45,560 bases of DNA, taken from the IMG/VR virus record IMGVR_UViG_3300025128_000004, positions 1 to 45,560 of that record; one strand, written 5' to 3'. Within the stretch, counting starts at the first letter, position 1. Each line of letters opens with the position of its first letter. This document shows positions 7,665 through 15,040 of this stretch, piece by piece. A model generated the notes under the pieces. That model ran no database searches and had not been told where the DNA came from. It saw only the letters and a list, made by a program, of their open reading frames with translations. This DNA is from a virus. The position numbers and the translations under genes were made by a program.

Positions 7665-9469
7665 GACGGCTCCTGCTCAAGTGTCTTTTGGTGCTTTTTT
7701 CTTCTGGCCGCAAAACTATACGGTGGTGGAGAAAGGTCGCTTATGGGTGTTTTCTTCAACTTAATAGCGGGTCGATCCGTGACCCCCCGCCATGCAACTG
7801 CTGTAGCTATGACTCTATCCCCGTGGTTGTCCCCACCGTGAGCAGGGTCTTCGGAGTTAAGTGACTTCTGGTGTACGACTTTTTGATTACTATAAACGTA
7901 ATCCTTGCACTCGTTAATACAAAGGCGACTTCTCTCGGTGTACTCTCCATTAGCGAGTGCTTTGGCGTGGCTTGAGAGAAGCATTAGCTTGGTTTGAGGG
8001 GTAGACCACCACCCTGGGGTAAAGGTTTTCTTCTTTTTTATCGAGGATTCGTTGGTTCTCATAAAGTAATGGGCGTAGCCAAACTCAATAACATGCGACC
8101 CGAACGCACCGCCAGGACCGTTATCTTCCCAGACTAAATACGCTTCTTCGTGCATCCCTTTGAAGAATTTCCCCAACGCTCGGACGTACCGTGCATAATC
8201 CAATACAGATATATCGTTGCACGCAAACTCCGCTACTTTGAAGCCTGTGGTGATGTCAATTACCGCTGCAGCGTGGTTTGTAGACCCCGGCCCGCCTTTA
8301 CCAGAAGCTACGTCGCAGCCGATAACGTAGCGCCTATCCTGGGGAGGGAGCCCGTTTGCCAGTGGTGTCCAGAGCTTTAGCCTTCCGTTTGCTAAGGACA
8401 CCCACTCCGGCTCCATAATGTCCGGTGCGAAGTCTATATCCCCGATGTGGAAGGGTTCCATGCAAGTGTCTTCGCCGTTTTTCAAAGACTCTAAATCGTA
8501 GAACTGACTGCCCGATCCTGAGTAGTCGATGTCCAATTCCTGAGCGATAAGTCTCTGCACGGGGCTTCTTCGACATTCGCGGTCGTACCATGGGGATCGT
8601 ATCTTTCCGTCTAAGATGTGCGCGTAATCTTGTTCTTTGTCCAGTATTTCGAGTTCATGGATTCCCTTGTTTCTTTGCGACCGGTAAAGACCTTCTGACT
8701 TGTGGGGGTGGAAAAACCAAGGAAGGGTAATTACCTCGATGTCAGGGGAATCTGCGTTTGCTACTTCGTAAAAGATACCCCCCGCTCCTTGTGGGGTAGA
8801 GAGCATTATTCGGCAGTCCGTAACGTGCTGAGTTGAAGCGTAAGCTGCGTAACCGTCGTCTGCCTTGAAAGCCGCGAGTTCGTCCATCATAAACGCTAGC
8901 TTACGTCCACCACGGGCCACATCGCCCGTAGCCGAGTAACCCACGATAGTTGATTCGTTTTCTGGTTGCTTAAGTTTCAAACTTGAACGGTCGTTTTTCT
9001 GCATCTCCGGTCTTAGGAAAGAGGGAAGGTTCTTTAGATGAAAATCTAGCTTCCACATAAGAGTATCGGGGTCGTCGGATTTATCTACGGCGTCCTCAGT
9101 ACGAGACACCAACCCCATCGCAGAGTAAGGCTGGAAGCACCATTGCCAGAAGAATACGGTAAGAACCATCCAAGAAGCCCCCATATCACGGGACTTTTCT
9201 ATGAGAACGTCTTTCTTTCCTAGATGTTCGATAAGCTGGAGAATGCAGTCATCTTGAAACTCCCAGGTTATGAACGGGATTACGTCCCTAGACCGGGGCT
9301 CGTATACCCAGCAAAAGGTGTTGATAAAGAACAAAATATCGTCCTTGCAGAACTGCCTTAAAGCCTCTCCGACCAAGGGATCGGTGTAAGCGGCTTCAAT
9401 TAGTTCCTGACGATATCTCAGATTGCTCTCTAATTCTTTCGGCACCCCGGCGTATAGTTCGCCGTACAT
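7658..9469 (-). CDS. terL: Terminase large subunit
   Basis: The packaging ATPase and nuclease, 603 residues from the chosen ATG. The ATPase domain shows a variant Walker A (KSRDMGAS, about 92-99), Walker B (LAFMMDE, 191-197) and a coupling motif (STPQGAG, 224-230). The RNase H-like nuclease domain has GCDVASG (Asp386), VWEDNGPG (448-449) and a late GDNHGDR acidic site. The frame stays open to a TTG at 9610, with another ATG at 9562. I chose 9469 because it places family-like sequence (YRQELIEAA) near the N-terminus and shortens the overlap with the upstream gene; none of the starts has a good ribosome site. Confidence 0.9.
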   Translation of the reverse strand: MYGELYAGVPKELESNLRYRQELIEAAYTDPLVGEALRQFCKDDILFFINTFCWVYEPRSRDVIPFITWEFQDDCILQLIEHLGKKDVLIEKSRDMGASWMVLTVFFWQWCFQPYSAMGLVSRTEDAVDKSDDPDTLMWKLDFHLKNLPSFLRPEMQKNDRSSLKLKQPENESTIVGYSATGDVARGGRKLAFMMDELAAFKADDGYAAYASTQHVTDCRIMLSTPQGAGGIFYEVANADSPDIEVITLPWFFHPHKSEGLYRSQRNKGIHELEILDKEQDYAHILDGKIRSPWYDRECRRSPVQRLIAQELDIDYSGSGSQFYDLESLKNGEDTCMEPFHIGDIDFAPDIMEPEWVSLANGRLKLWTPLANGLPPQDRRYVIGCDVASGKGGPGSTNHAAAVIDITTGFKVAEFACNDISVLDYARYVRALGKFFKGMHEEAYLVWEDNGPGGAFGSHVIEFGYAHYFMRTNESSIKKKKTFTPGWWSTPQTKLMLLSSHAKALANGEYTERSRLCINECKDYVYSNQKVVHQKSLNSEDPAHGGDNHGDRVIATAVAWRGVTDRPAIKLKKTPISDLSPPPYSFAARRKKHQKTLEQEPSW

Positions 9470-10001
9470 CCCCGAGGACTTCGCTTGAGAGATGTTTTTC
9501 AGCCGCTCCTTCGAGCAACCCCATTGCTTCTGTGTAATCAGCTTCTCGACTCTTTTGTTCATCTTCCTGGGCCGCCAGTTTATCCAGAATCCTAATTGAT
9601 AAATCCGCAAATTTGTTCTTGTTGTTCTTTTTCATATCAAGAAAGAACCACGCTCCTGCAGAAGGGGCGTTTTCCATCATTGCCGTATTTGGCGGCGTTT
9701 GGTACGCCCAGAAAAAATCCCCGACAATGTTAGTGGACTCGGACTTTTTTAAGAGGACTTCTAGGGTTTCTTCTTTTGGCTGCTCTTTGTATTCATCTGG
9801 CAAAGCAATCCCTTCTATTTCGCCATATTCTTTAGCCAGCGTGGCGTATGCTTGGTAAAAGGCACTAACTCGTCCGTCTACATCTCGCCGGTCTGGGCAC
9901 AATTCATCCCAAAGTTCTTCAAATACAACGCGGGCTTTTCTCCACTGATTGAAGATTTTTTTCCGGTCTTCGCTGACTATCTTATTAGCTTTAGTGTTCA
10001 T
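9396..10001 (-). CDS. terS: Probable terminase small subunit
   Basis: A 201-residue protein, mostly helical and charged, directly upstream of the large terminase, where DNA-recognition subunits usually lie. The first 60 residues contain a basic helix (RKKIFNQWRKARVVFEELWDE). The C-terminal 70 residues are a charged helix ending in RRTIRRGAERIREQSE and overlap the terminase frame. No clear helix-turn-helix was read, so the call rests on context. It begins at an ATGA overlap with the upstream gene. Confidence 0.5.
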   Translation of the reverse strand: MNTKANKIVSEDRKKIFNQWRKARVVFEELWDELCPDRRDVDGRVSAFYQAYATLAKEYGEIEGIALPDEYKEQPKEETLEVLLKKSESTNIVGDFFWAYQTPPNTAMMENAPSAGAWFFLDMKKNNKNKFADLSIRILDKLAAQEDEQKSREADYTEAMGLLEGAAEKHLSSEVLGDVRRTIRRGAERIREQSEISSGTN

Positions 10002-10234
10002 CTACGCCCACCGTCGAGGATTTCCATGATAGCTTGAAGGGGTTTGTACTCGGGGGGTTGTTTTCTGGCTTTTATCCCATCCACCCCAAGGACTTCCTTA
10101 GCTTTGCGGATTTCCAGCTTCTTCTTTTCGATGTGGGAGCTAAGAAGCTCAAAGTCTTTTTTCTCGGCTTTTCCGTTGCTGGTCTTGGAAAAAGCTATGT
10201 GAATATCGTCTGGGGTTTCAGGTAAGCCGTACAT
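9998..10234 (-). CDS. Hypothetical protein before terminase genes, 78 aa
   Basis: A 78-residue charged helical protein with a GGAGGC site before ATG 10234. Lys/Glu-rich segments (HIEKKKLEIRKAKEVLG) suggest a short coiled coil. It ends by ATGA overlap with the probable small terminase, so the two are likely translated together and may act together in packaging. Its own family is not recognised. Confidence 0.7.
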   Translation of the reverse strand: MYGLPETPDDIHIAFSKTSNGKAEKKDFELLSSHIEKKKLEIRKAKEVLGVDGIKARKQPPEYKPLQAIMEILDGGRR

Positions 10235-10247
10235 GATGCCTCCTTGA

Positions 10248-10730
10248 CTATGTACTTGCGATGAATACCTCTACTTTGCAGGCAGCAGCTAGCGGATCGA
10301 CCATTATAGACTCTACATCATGCAGGTCTGTAAGAGCGTCTATGTCGTTTGCCCCACCAGCAACGTCAATACAGTCGCTTGTTTCTCCGAGAATAAAGCT
10401 CTTTCCGGCAGAAAGCAAAACGCCCAGGTTCTTATCACCAACAGAGCTAGCGTGTTCGTCTTCTCGCTGCTGGATGTTAAGTATGACAGAGTTTGAAGAC
10501 TCTAAATTAGTGATACGGATGTATTTTACTAGGTCCCGGTCTATAGCTCCGTCTCTACCTGTCATTTCATTAGTAAACGCAGCAAGAGTTAAATCACTCA
10601 CTCCTGACGGACAAGTTACTATTCGGTGGTAAATGTCGTTAATGCCTGCCACGGAAAGGGTGTTTGTCGAACCCCTGTCTTTACCGTTCAAAGAAACAGA
10701 CTCTTTTATTGTTACCGTTAATGTTGCCAT
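10248..10730 (-). CDS. Probable virion beta-protein, 160 aa
   Basis: A 160-residue beta-rich protein. It begins with MATLTVTIKESVSLNG and has repeating strands such as YIRITNLESSNSVILNIQQ and SFILGETSDCIDVAGG. The pattern suggests a compact beta-barrel of the kind found in head-surface or fibre proteins. No signal peptide or membrane segment. It overlaps the upstream gene by one base (TAATG) with GAAGAG upstream. A decoration role is inference from fold-like composition and position in the head block. Confidence 0.65.
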   Translation of the reverse strand: MATLTVTIKESVSLNGKDRGSTNTLSVAGINDIYHRIVTCPSGVSDLTLAAFTNEMTGRDGAIDRDLVKYIRITNLESSNSVILNIQQREDEHASSVGDKNLGVLLSAGKSFILGETSDCIDVAGGANDIDALTDLHDVESIMVDPLAAACKVEVFIAST

Positions 10731-11713
10731 TAAACTCTTCCTGGGGGCCCATACGGATTAAAGCCACCGGCCTGCTGTTGGATGGGTAGTGGCAATGGCG
10801 GTGGGGTTTCTACTTGGTTTACTGCAGGTTGTGACACCGGAACTATTCTCTGTTGCTGACCACCGAACAAATCAATCGCTTTCCGTAGCCTTTCTTGACT
10901 ATCCTTCGACAATTTGCTCATGTCGTACTTTTCTCCTAACCCCACAAGCCCTTCCCCCACCATATTGGGGTCACCATTCACGACCTTACTGTAATCTTGC
11001 AAAAAAGATTTTTCGGGGGAATCTTTCATTTTGCTTACCGCTGCGTTAGTTGGTTTAAGCCACTCCAAACTCTGTTGGACTCCAAGGAGACCTAAAGCTA
11101 AAGGGATGTGCTTGCCAATAATCTCCCCGGCAGGCCGAGCCCCAAACCGAGCCCCGATTTCTCCCCCCGCCATTTTAGGTACATCCTGAGCCCACTTTGT
11201 AGCGGGGTGTTTAGCAAAGCGATTGAGGGCACCCACTACTCCGGCGGTGGCATCCGCTCTCGGGGCTAAGACCCGCGAGCTTTTGCTCAGGAGGTTTTTA
11301 CCAACTGCCGTTCGAGCAAACGCTGGCGCACCCCCGCTCATTAACATTACCGGGAGGTCTATGGGATCAAGAATGGGCCTTTCCAGGCCACGGTTATGGG
11401 ATTCCCAGTTTTTGGTGTACTGTGCCTGTGTCGCGTCCATGTTTTGCCACGCATCTACGGACGGAACTTGTCTTAACCGGTCTGCCCGTTTGTAAGGGTC
11501 ACCGTCTTGGTTGACCCATGCAAGCCAATCTGCTGTAGCGTTTCCCCGGTCAACCCTCTTATCTATCCCACGCTGCGCCATTTCCCCTCTCGTCCCCCAA
11601 GGCTGCTCCCCCTCTTCAAGCTGATATTCTTCTGGGGAAAGCCCAGGGTTAGTAAGGCTAGAATTAGCGTTACGCCGCTGCCTACCCAGATAATTGTCGA
11701 ATGTTTCAGGCAT
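10730..11713 (-). CDS. Hypothetical protein at the head of the late arm, 327 aa
   Basis: The start is ATG 11713 (preceded by GTG 11716) with an AGGAG site. Residues 1-120 are polar with many Arg, Asp and Trp. The middle (about 120-215) is Ala/Gly-rich with weakly hydrophobic helices (LPVMLMSGGAPAFA; IPLALGLLGVQQSLEWL), and the C-terminus is Pro/Gln-rich. This resembles minor virion proteins that meet membranes, but no family is recognised. It is the first sizeable gene of the minus-strand arm. Confidence 0.7.
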   Translation of the reverse strand: MPETFDNYLGRQRRNANSSLTNPGLSPEEYQLEEGEQPWGTRGEMAQRGIDKRVDRGNATADWLAWVNQDGDPYKRADRLRQVPSVDAWQNMDATQAQYTKNWESHNRGLERPILDPIDLPVMLMSGGAPAFARTAVGKNLLSKSSRVLAPRADATAGVVGALNRFAKHPATKWAQDVPKMAGGEIGARFGARPAGEIIGKHIPLALGLLGVQQSLEWLKPTNAAVSKMKDSPEKSFLQDYSKVVNGDPNMVGEGLVGLGEKYDMSKLSKDSQERLRKAIDLFGGQQQRIVPVSQPAVNQVETPPPLPLPIQQQAGGFNPYGPPGRV

Positions 11714-11820
11714 CACCTGCTCCTAAAAATCTTCGGACGATCAAAACCCCCGTGACGCCGATAATGCGCACGCCAAGCTATACCACCAAACAGAAAAACC
11801 CCGATCAATACCCATCTCAT
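11713..11820 (-). CDS. Possible 35-aa single-pass membrane peptide
   Basis: A short frame from ATG 11820 encodes one hydrophobic segment (WVLIGVFLFGGIAW) followed by a basic tail rich in Arg and His. Its TGA stop overlaps the ATG of the next gene at 11713 (TGATG), the junction style used throughout this genome, which favours a real gene. Against it, no ribosome site precedes ATG 11820; the frame stays open to a GTG at 11898. Confidence 0.35.
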   Translation of the reverse strand: MRWVLIGVFLFGGIAWRAHYRRHGGFDRPKIFRSR

Positions 11821-11942
11821 AGAAGAAACATAACACACAACGTAATTACAACAAATATAAGTCTTCCTTACCCAGCTTAACAGTTGATATCTGCACACTC
11901 AGTAGAGAGGATATATATAGTGTCTTAGCACGCTGGGGGTGG

Positions 11943-11990
11943 GGGGTCGGTTAGCATCTGGCGACCCCGGCCCTAGCGGCTGGTGGCCGG
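11943..11990. repeat. Two interleaved GC-rich inverted repeats
   Basis: GGGGTCG (11943-11949) is the exact inverse of CGACCCC (11962-11968), with a 12-base loop. CCGGCC (11967-11972) is the exact inverse of GGCCGG (11985-11990), also with 12 bases between. The arms share bases 11967-11968, so both hairpins cannot be fully formed at once. No T tract follows on either strand, which argues against simple terminators. Confidence 0.6.
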
Positions 11991-12156
11991 CACTATTCTT
12001 TTTCCTTCGCGTATGGCCTATGGCCCCGCCTCCCTGGTGGTCGAGGGCAGATAACACCACGCCCCTTTGTACCCAGTGTGGTGGCCTATGCTTGCTGTCT
12101 CTTTATACTGCGTGTGTAGTGTGCTGGGTTATTCTGGTTTATTTTCTCTCGTGCTC

Positions 12157-12184
12157 TTGACGCGTGTTGGTCGATAGGTAGAAT
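12157..12184 (+). promoter_or_regulatory. Sigma70-like promoter of the right arm
   Basis: TTGACG (12157-12162), a 16-base spacer and TAGAAT (12179-12184) give five of six matches in each box. Transcription would begin near 12191, about 50 bases before the first gene at 12243. It is the best promoter I can see in the region and is correctly placed to drive the plus-strand genes, most likely using host RNA polymerase. Confidence 0.65.
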
Positions 12185-12195
12185 GCCTAGGTCTT

Positions 12196-12210
12196 ATTCC
12201 GCTGTGGAAT
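12196..12210. promoter_or_regulatory. Possible operator palindrome
   Basis: ATTCC, GCTGT, GGAAT forms a 5-base inverted repeat with a 5-base centre, just downstream of the expected start of transcription from the 12157-12184 promoter. Its place would suit a repressor such as the helix-turn-helix protein at 15893. A palindrome this short can also arise by chance. Confidence 0.3.
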
Positions 12211-12242
12211 ATACCAGTACCTTAAAAGGAAGGAAGGAATCG

Positions 12243-12563
12243 ATGAGTACAGCACAACGCGTAAGTGTTGCTGATTGTATTGGAGCGACTGAGGATAGGT
12301 TGCAGGGTCTCGTAGAGTCTGGAGCCAAGAGTCAAGGGGACCTTGATAGGTTGTCTGACTCTCTCGATATGTCGTTTGATGAGTGGCGTAGCCTGCAGGA
12401 TCTCAAGAGCGTGTACGTCGGCAATGGGATTACATCTGAGGCCGCACAAGAGGTATTTCGTTTACTGGGTAGCGGGCCGGACCATGTGAACGGTTTGTCG
12501 CTCGCCACCAAGATTGTCTTGACCCAGGTGCACAAGTCTTTACTCGAACGCGTAACATCTTAG
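12243..12563 (+). CDS. First right-arm protein, 106 aa, possible regulator
   Basis: Start ATG 12243 is chosen because AGGAAGGAAGGA precedes it; the frame extends to 12183 but without a ribosome site. The protein is soluble and helical. Residues about 25-60 (GDLDRLSDSLDMSFDEWRSLQDL) look like a repeated helix pattern, and no Cys pair or catalytic motif is seen. It is the first gene after the promoter and is closed off by its own terminator, so it should be the earliest and most abundant product, a place often held by control proteins. Function not recognised. Confidence 0.8.
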   Translation: MSTAQRVSVADCIGATEDRLQGLVESGAKSQGDLDRLSDSLDMSFDEWRSLQDLKSVYVGNGITSEAAQEVFRLLGSGPDHVNGLSLATKIVLTQVHKSLLERVTS

Positions 12564-12569
12564 GGAGGG

Positions 12570-12593
12570 GGGGCCGAACGGCCCCTTTTTTTT
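12570..12593 (+). terminator. Rho-independent terminator after the first gene
   Basis: GGGGCC and GGCCCC form a perfect 6-bp stem around GAAC and are followed by eight T residues (12586-12593). It lies seven bases after the stop of the 12243 gene, and the next ATG begins immediately after the T tract. All downstream right-arm genes therefore need readthrough, antitermination or a separate promoter. Confidence 0.92.
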
Positions 12594-12791
12594 ATGTCTT
12601 TATTGCAAAACCGATTACAGAGTATATACCGCCAGCTAGCCGATAGCCTGATCGAACAGCAAGAGGGAAGAGAAAAGATTGAGATATGCGGCCAATCGTT
12701 TGACCAATCAGACGAGCGCTATATCTTGCTGCCGGTCTCGTCTGAACTAATCGAAGAGATAAAATCGATTAGGGAGGGTCTGGAATTATGA
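12594..12791 (+). CDS. Small helical protein just past the terminator, 65 aa
   Basis: A 65-residue charged helical protein (LQSIYRQLADSLIEQQEGREKIE). Its ATG follows the terminator T tract with no space for a ribosome site, so the true start may be internal or the message may be translated after readthrough. It overlaps the Gp88-like gene by four bases (ATGA). No family recognised. Confidence 0.6.
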   Translation: MSLLQNRLQSIYRQLADSLIEQQEGREKIEICGQSFDQSDERYILLPVSSELIEEIKSIREGLEL

Positions 12792-13528
12792 AAAGACCAA
12801 CTAATTTGCTGGGGAAGGGTGACAGCAACACCAAGCTCCGCAAAAACGGGCGCCATTTCGAGACATTCGGACTCTCGCTAGCTCCTCACACAATGGGAGG
12901 ATACCAAGTGTGCGCTTTCGCTGGGGAATGCAAGGGTCCCTGCCTAGTCCACACGGGGAACGGGCACACCTTCAAAGGTGTGAACGCGGGACGGGTGAAC
13001 CGCAAGCGCTTGTATTTTGAGGAGCGCGAGTGGTTTTTGTCTCGTCTGAACAGAGAAATTGAAAATAAGGTCAAGACAGCGGGAAAGCGACGTAAACGCG
13101 TTGCAATCCGCCTTAACGTGTTTTCTGATGTCACTTGGGAGAAAACAGCCCCTCAATTGTTCGACCATAGGGCACAATTTTACGATTACACTAAAAATCC
13201 CAAACGCTGGGGCAATGTGCTCGAGAATTATTGGGTAACATTCTCCCGCGATGAGCGCAACGAGCACCACGCAACCCGGATTTTAGAATCTGGCGGGAAC
13301 GCTGCGGTAGTGTTTTACAATGATGGCCGCGGATACGTCAGCGGCGGGGCACACCTGCAGGCCCTCCCTAAGACGTGGAACGGCTTCCGCGTGATCGATG
13401 GAGACAAGACCGATTTACGGTTCGAAGATCCCCGCGGGGTGGTTGTGGGGCTACGATTAAAGGCCGCGAGCTACTCGGCGCGCCAGAAGGCGATAGACTC
13501 CGGTTTTGCTGTACCCTCTTTTATTTGA
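12788..13528 (+). CDS. Gp88-like phage protein
   Basis: A 246-residue protein matching the layout of the phage 'gene product 88' family: an opening LLGKGDSNTKLRKN, then FGLSLAPH, then a Cys cluster (Cys42, Cys48, Cys52) followed by NGHTFKGVNAGRVNRK. The cluster may bind metal. The rest is alpha/beta, with VAIRLNVFSDVTWEK and FRVIDGDKTDLRFEDP. The biochemical role of the family is unsettled as far as I know. It has GGAGGG upstream and is the largest gene of the first right-arm section. Family call is from remembered sequence pattern. Confidence 0.75.
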   Translation: MKRPTNLLGKGDSNTKLRKNGRHFETFGLSLAPHTMGGYQVCAFAGECKGPCLVHTGNGHTFKGVNAGRVNRKRLYFEEREWFLSRLNREIENKVKTAGKRRKRVAIRLNVFSDVTWEKTAPQLFDHRAQFYDYTKNPKRWGNVLENYWVTFSRDERNEHHATRILESGGNAAVVFYNDGRGYVSGGAHLQALPKTWNGFRVIDGDKTDLRFEDPRGVVVGLRLKAASYSARQKAIDSGFAVPSFI

Positions 13529-13544
13529 AAGGATTTATTCTACA

Positions 13545-13622
13545 ATGGAATTAAAGTTGGCGTTGTTTGTTTTGTTTGTCGTTGTTTGTTTCTTGTTGTT
13601 TCAAAAAGGGGGCCCGGAATGA
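13545..13622 (+). CDS. 25-aa single-pass membrane peptide
   Basis: A 25-codon frame from ATG 13545 encodes MELK, then an unbroken hydrophobic run (LALFVLFVVVCFLLF), then QKGGPE. The stop overlaps the next gene's ATG at 13619 (ATGA). AAAGGA lies about nine bases before the ATG after the Gp88-like stop. The span, coupling and ribosome site all favour a real micro-gene. It could act in the inner membrane, for example in host takeover or superinfection exclusion; this is only a guess. Confidence 0.55.
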   Translation: MELKLALFVLFVVVCFLLFQKGGPE

Positions 13623-13801
13623 GAATCAATTGGTTATGCCAGTGCGGGAACGGTTTGCTGGGTGTCTCGGTCGACGAAATACCCGACTATTGCAATATAT
13701 GCGGGTTTCCGACTCCATCGGTAAGGCGGGAAGAAGCGCTCGAGTGGTGGGGTCTCGAATGCGTCGATTATGAAGGGGCCGACAATGTATCCATTAAATA
13801 G
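13619..13801 (+). CDS. Small zinc-ribbon-like protein, 60 aa
   Basis: Start ATG 13619 is chosen over 13586 because it makes an ATGA junction with the membrane peptide and places the Cys pairs at the N-terminus. CQCG (residues 7-10) and CNICG (25-29) form a likely zinc ribbon, followed by an acidic tail. No catalytic motif. It belongs to a set of similar small Cys-pair proteins in the right arm. Confidence 0.65.
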   Translation: MRINWLCQCGNGLLGVSVDEIPDYCNICGFPTPSVRREEALEWWGLECVDYEGADNVSIK

Positions 13802-13859
13802 TGCTGTGTTTCCGGGTGAAAAGTTTCGCCGGTGTCTCCGCTGCTTGCGGCCAGTGTGA
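13785..13859 (+). CDS. Possible 24-aa CxxC micro-protein
   Basis: ATG 13785 is preceded by AAGGGG at a suitable distance and opens a 24-codon frame ending in RRCLRCLRPV. It overlaps the preceding gene by 17 bases and is followed by about 57 bases without a gene. The single CxxC and basic content resemble half a zinc knuckle. It may be real or a fragment of a decayed gene. Confidence 0.3.
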   Translation: MYPLNSAVFPGEKFRRCLRCLRPV

Positions 13860-13916
13860 AAGCTCAATCATTCGATCATCGCAGCGGTGACGGGTGACGC
13901 TTCCGGTCGGGAGGCG

Positions 13917-14081
13917 ATGGACAAATTCGGAGACAAAGGCGGGCCTGAATCGAATAAGTGGTGCGCCAGCGGGGGTCATGGATGCAAGCACCACGAAACA
14001 ACCGAGGAAGGGCGCGAGTTATACGCAGAACTGAAACAAAAATATTACGATTGGCAAGACGCAAAGAAGGAGGACGAGTGA
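13917..14081 (+). CDS. Small Cys/His protein, 54 aa
   Basis: ATG 13917 has GGGAGG five bases upstream and is preferred to GTG 13887 in the same frame. The N-terminal part contains CASGGHGCKHH (residues 16-26), a possible metal site, and the C-terminus is a charged helix (ELYAELKQKYYDWQDAK). It ends by TGATG overlap with the next gene. Unknown function. Confidence 0.6.
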   Translation: MDKFGDKGGPESNKWCASGGHGCKHHETTEEGRELYAELKQKYYDWQDAKKEDE

Positions 14082-14248
14082 TGGTAAAATGCCCAGAATG
14101 CGGGAATAAGAGCCCCGAAAGGGGGGAACTTTGTGATGAATGCCACATGAAGTACCCAGCGCAAGACGACGATATGCGGGATGATTTTCACGAGGGACGT
14201 TACGATGACGACCCCAATGTTTACCACGGCGATTATTCGGAGGAATAA
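14081..14248 (+). CDS. Zinc-ribbon protein with acidic tail, 55 aa
   Basis: CPECG (4-8) and CDECH (18-22) make a classic small zinc ribbon. The remaining residues are very acidic and rich in Asp and Tyr (DDDMRDDFHEGRYDDDP). An AAGGAGG site precedes it and it overlaps its neighbour by one base. Such proteins often bind nucleic acid or a host protein; the acidic tail could mimic DNA, but this is inference. Confidence 0.7.
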   Translation: MVKCPECGNKSPERGELCDECHMKYPAQDDDMRDDFHEGRYDDDPNVYHGDYSEE

Positions 14249-14250
14249 AG

Positions 14251-14541
14251 ATGCACAGACTGCAGAAATTGACGATGCGTGACTTGTTTGAGGACATGTT
14301 AGACGACCCCATCCACGGTTGCGCAAACGACGTTATCAAAGAGATGAAGGTCCAGCTAAGAGAGTTGATCGAGGAGCATAACTCTACGTCGTTCTTCGAT
14401 GATTTGAAGCGGGATGCCGAGAGACTCCGCAAAGAAACGCTCAAAAGGCTGGACGAATCGATGCGGAAAGAGGCGGCGACGGTCTACGAGGAACTCACCC
14501 AGCGACTCAAGAAAATCGAAGGGAAGGTCTACATCAAATGA
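14251..14541 (+). CDS. Coiled-coil protein, 96 aa
   Basis: A helical, highly charged protein. From about residue 35 to the end it is a continuous heptad-like region (VQLRELIEEHNSTSFF, then RLRKETLKRLDESMRK), predicted to be a coiled coil. No Cys pairs or catalytic residues. It overlaps the next gene by four bases (ATGA). Unknown function. Confidence 0.7.
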   Translation: MHRLQKLTMRDLFEDMLDDPIHGCANDVIKEMKVQLRELIEEHNSTSFFDDLKRDAERLRKETLKRLDESMRKEAATVYEELTQRLKKIEGKVYIK

Positions 14542-14825
14542 GTGACCGAATGACGCAGGCTGACGCGCGGCGGTGGATACGTGAGGCTTGGGGAACCGAC
14601 ATACCGGCAAAGGACGTTAGGCTCCGAGGTGATTGGTTGTTTGTCCGAGTCGATGACGAGGTTGAGTGCGTACACGCGCCAAACAGCGGCGATATATGGG
14701 GCGAGCCTTGGGATGTTATTAGCCTAGAGGATAGTCCTTTTGTACCCAAAAACGAAAAGGCGGTGGCTTCTTCAATCGTCAAACTGGATGCCGCAATAGC
14801 CAAATACCAGAAGGAGGACGAGTGA
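14538..14825 (+). CDS. Hypothetical protein, 95 aa
   Basis: A 95-residue soluble alpha/beta protein. The segment DVRLRGDWLFVRVDDEVECVH reads as a beta hairpin, followed by a linker and a C-terminal helix. Coupled at both ends to its neighbours (ATGA and TGATG). No known domain recognised. Confidence 0.65.
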   Translation: MSDRMTQADARRWIREAWGTDIPAKDVRLRGDWLFVRVDDEVECVHAPNSGDIWGEPWDVISLEDSPFVPKNEKAVASSIVKLDAAIAKYQKEDE

Positions 14826-15040
14826 TGCGTTTAACCAACGAGCAGGTGGGAGTCATTAGCAGGGCACACTTCAGCCTCAAGGCTGCCCACCGTTACATAA
14901 CCATCGAAACCATCGACGACGCTGAAACCCCAATCGAACTAATTGAAGACGATGTTGCACACGCAGTCAAACAACTCGAAAAGGTCTTTCCATGGCTAGA
15001 CTTTGACCGCGTAGCATGCAGGGAGGACGAAAATGAGTAG
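14825..15040 (+). CDS. Hypothetical acidic protein, 71 aa
   Basis: ATG 14825 has AAGGAGG upstream and overlaps the previous stop (TGATG); a GTG three bases earlier is less likely. The protein is a helical, acidic 71-mer with two probable helices (VGVISRAHFSLKAAHRYI and DVAHAVKQLEKVF). No motif recognised. Confidence 0.65.
   Translation: MRLTNEQVGVISRAHFSLKAAHRYITIETIDDAETPIELIEDDVAHAVKQLEKVFPWLDFDRVACREDENE

Larger units (their letters stand above)
11821..12242. promoter_or_regulatory. Divergent intergenic control region
   Basis: About 420 bases with no convincing gene separate the two arms. The left part is AT-rich and includes a minus-strand -10-like TATATT (11859 to 11854) with a poor -35, and an alternating TA run near 11911-11919. 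The middle is very GC-rich, with runs of G around 11935-11946 and two interleaved inverted repeats. The right part carries the plus-strand promoter. An open plus frame at 11939-12160 is low-complexity and lacks a ribosome site. The region may combine promoters with a replication or packaging site; nothing decides which. Confidence 0.6.

Noticed and set aside
11939-12160. Open 73-codon plus frame in the divergent intergenic region
   Set aside because: No ribosome site, Trp/Pro/Leu-rich low-complexity product and strong overlap with hairpins; better seen as regulatory sequence.
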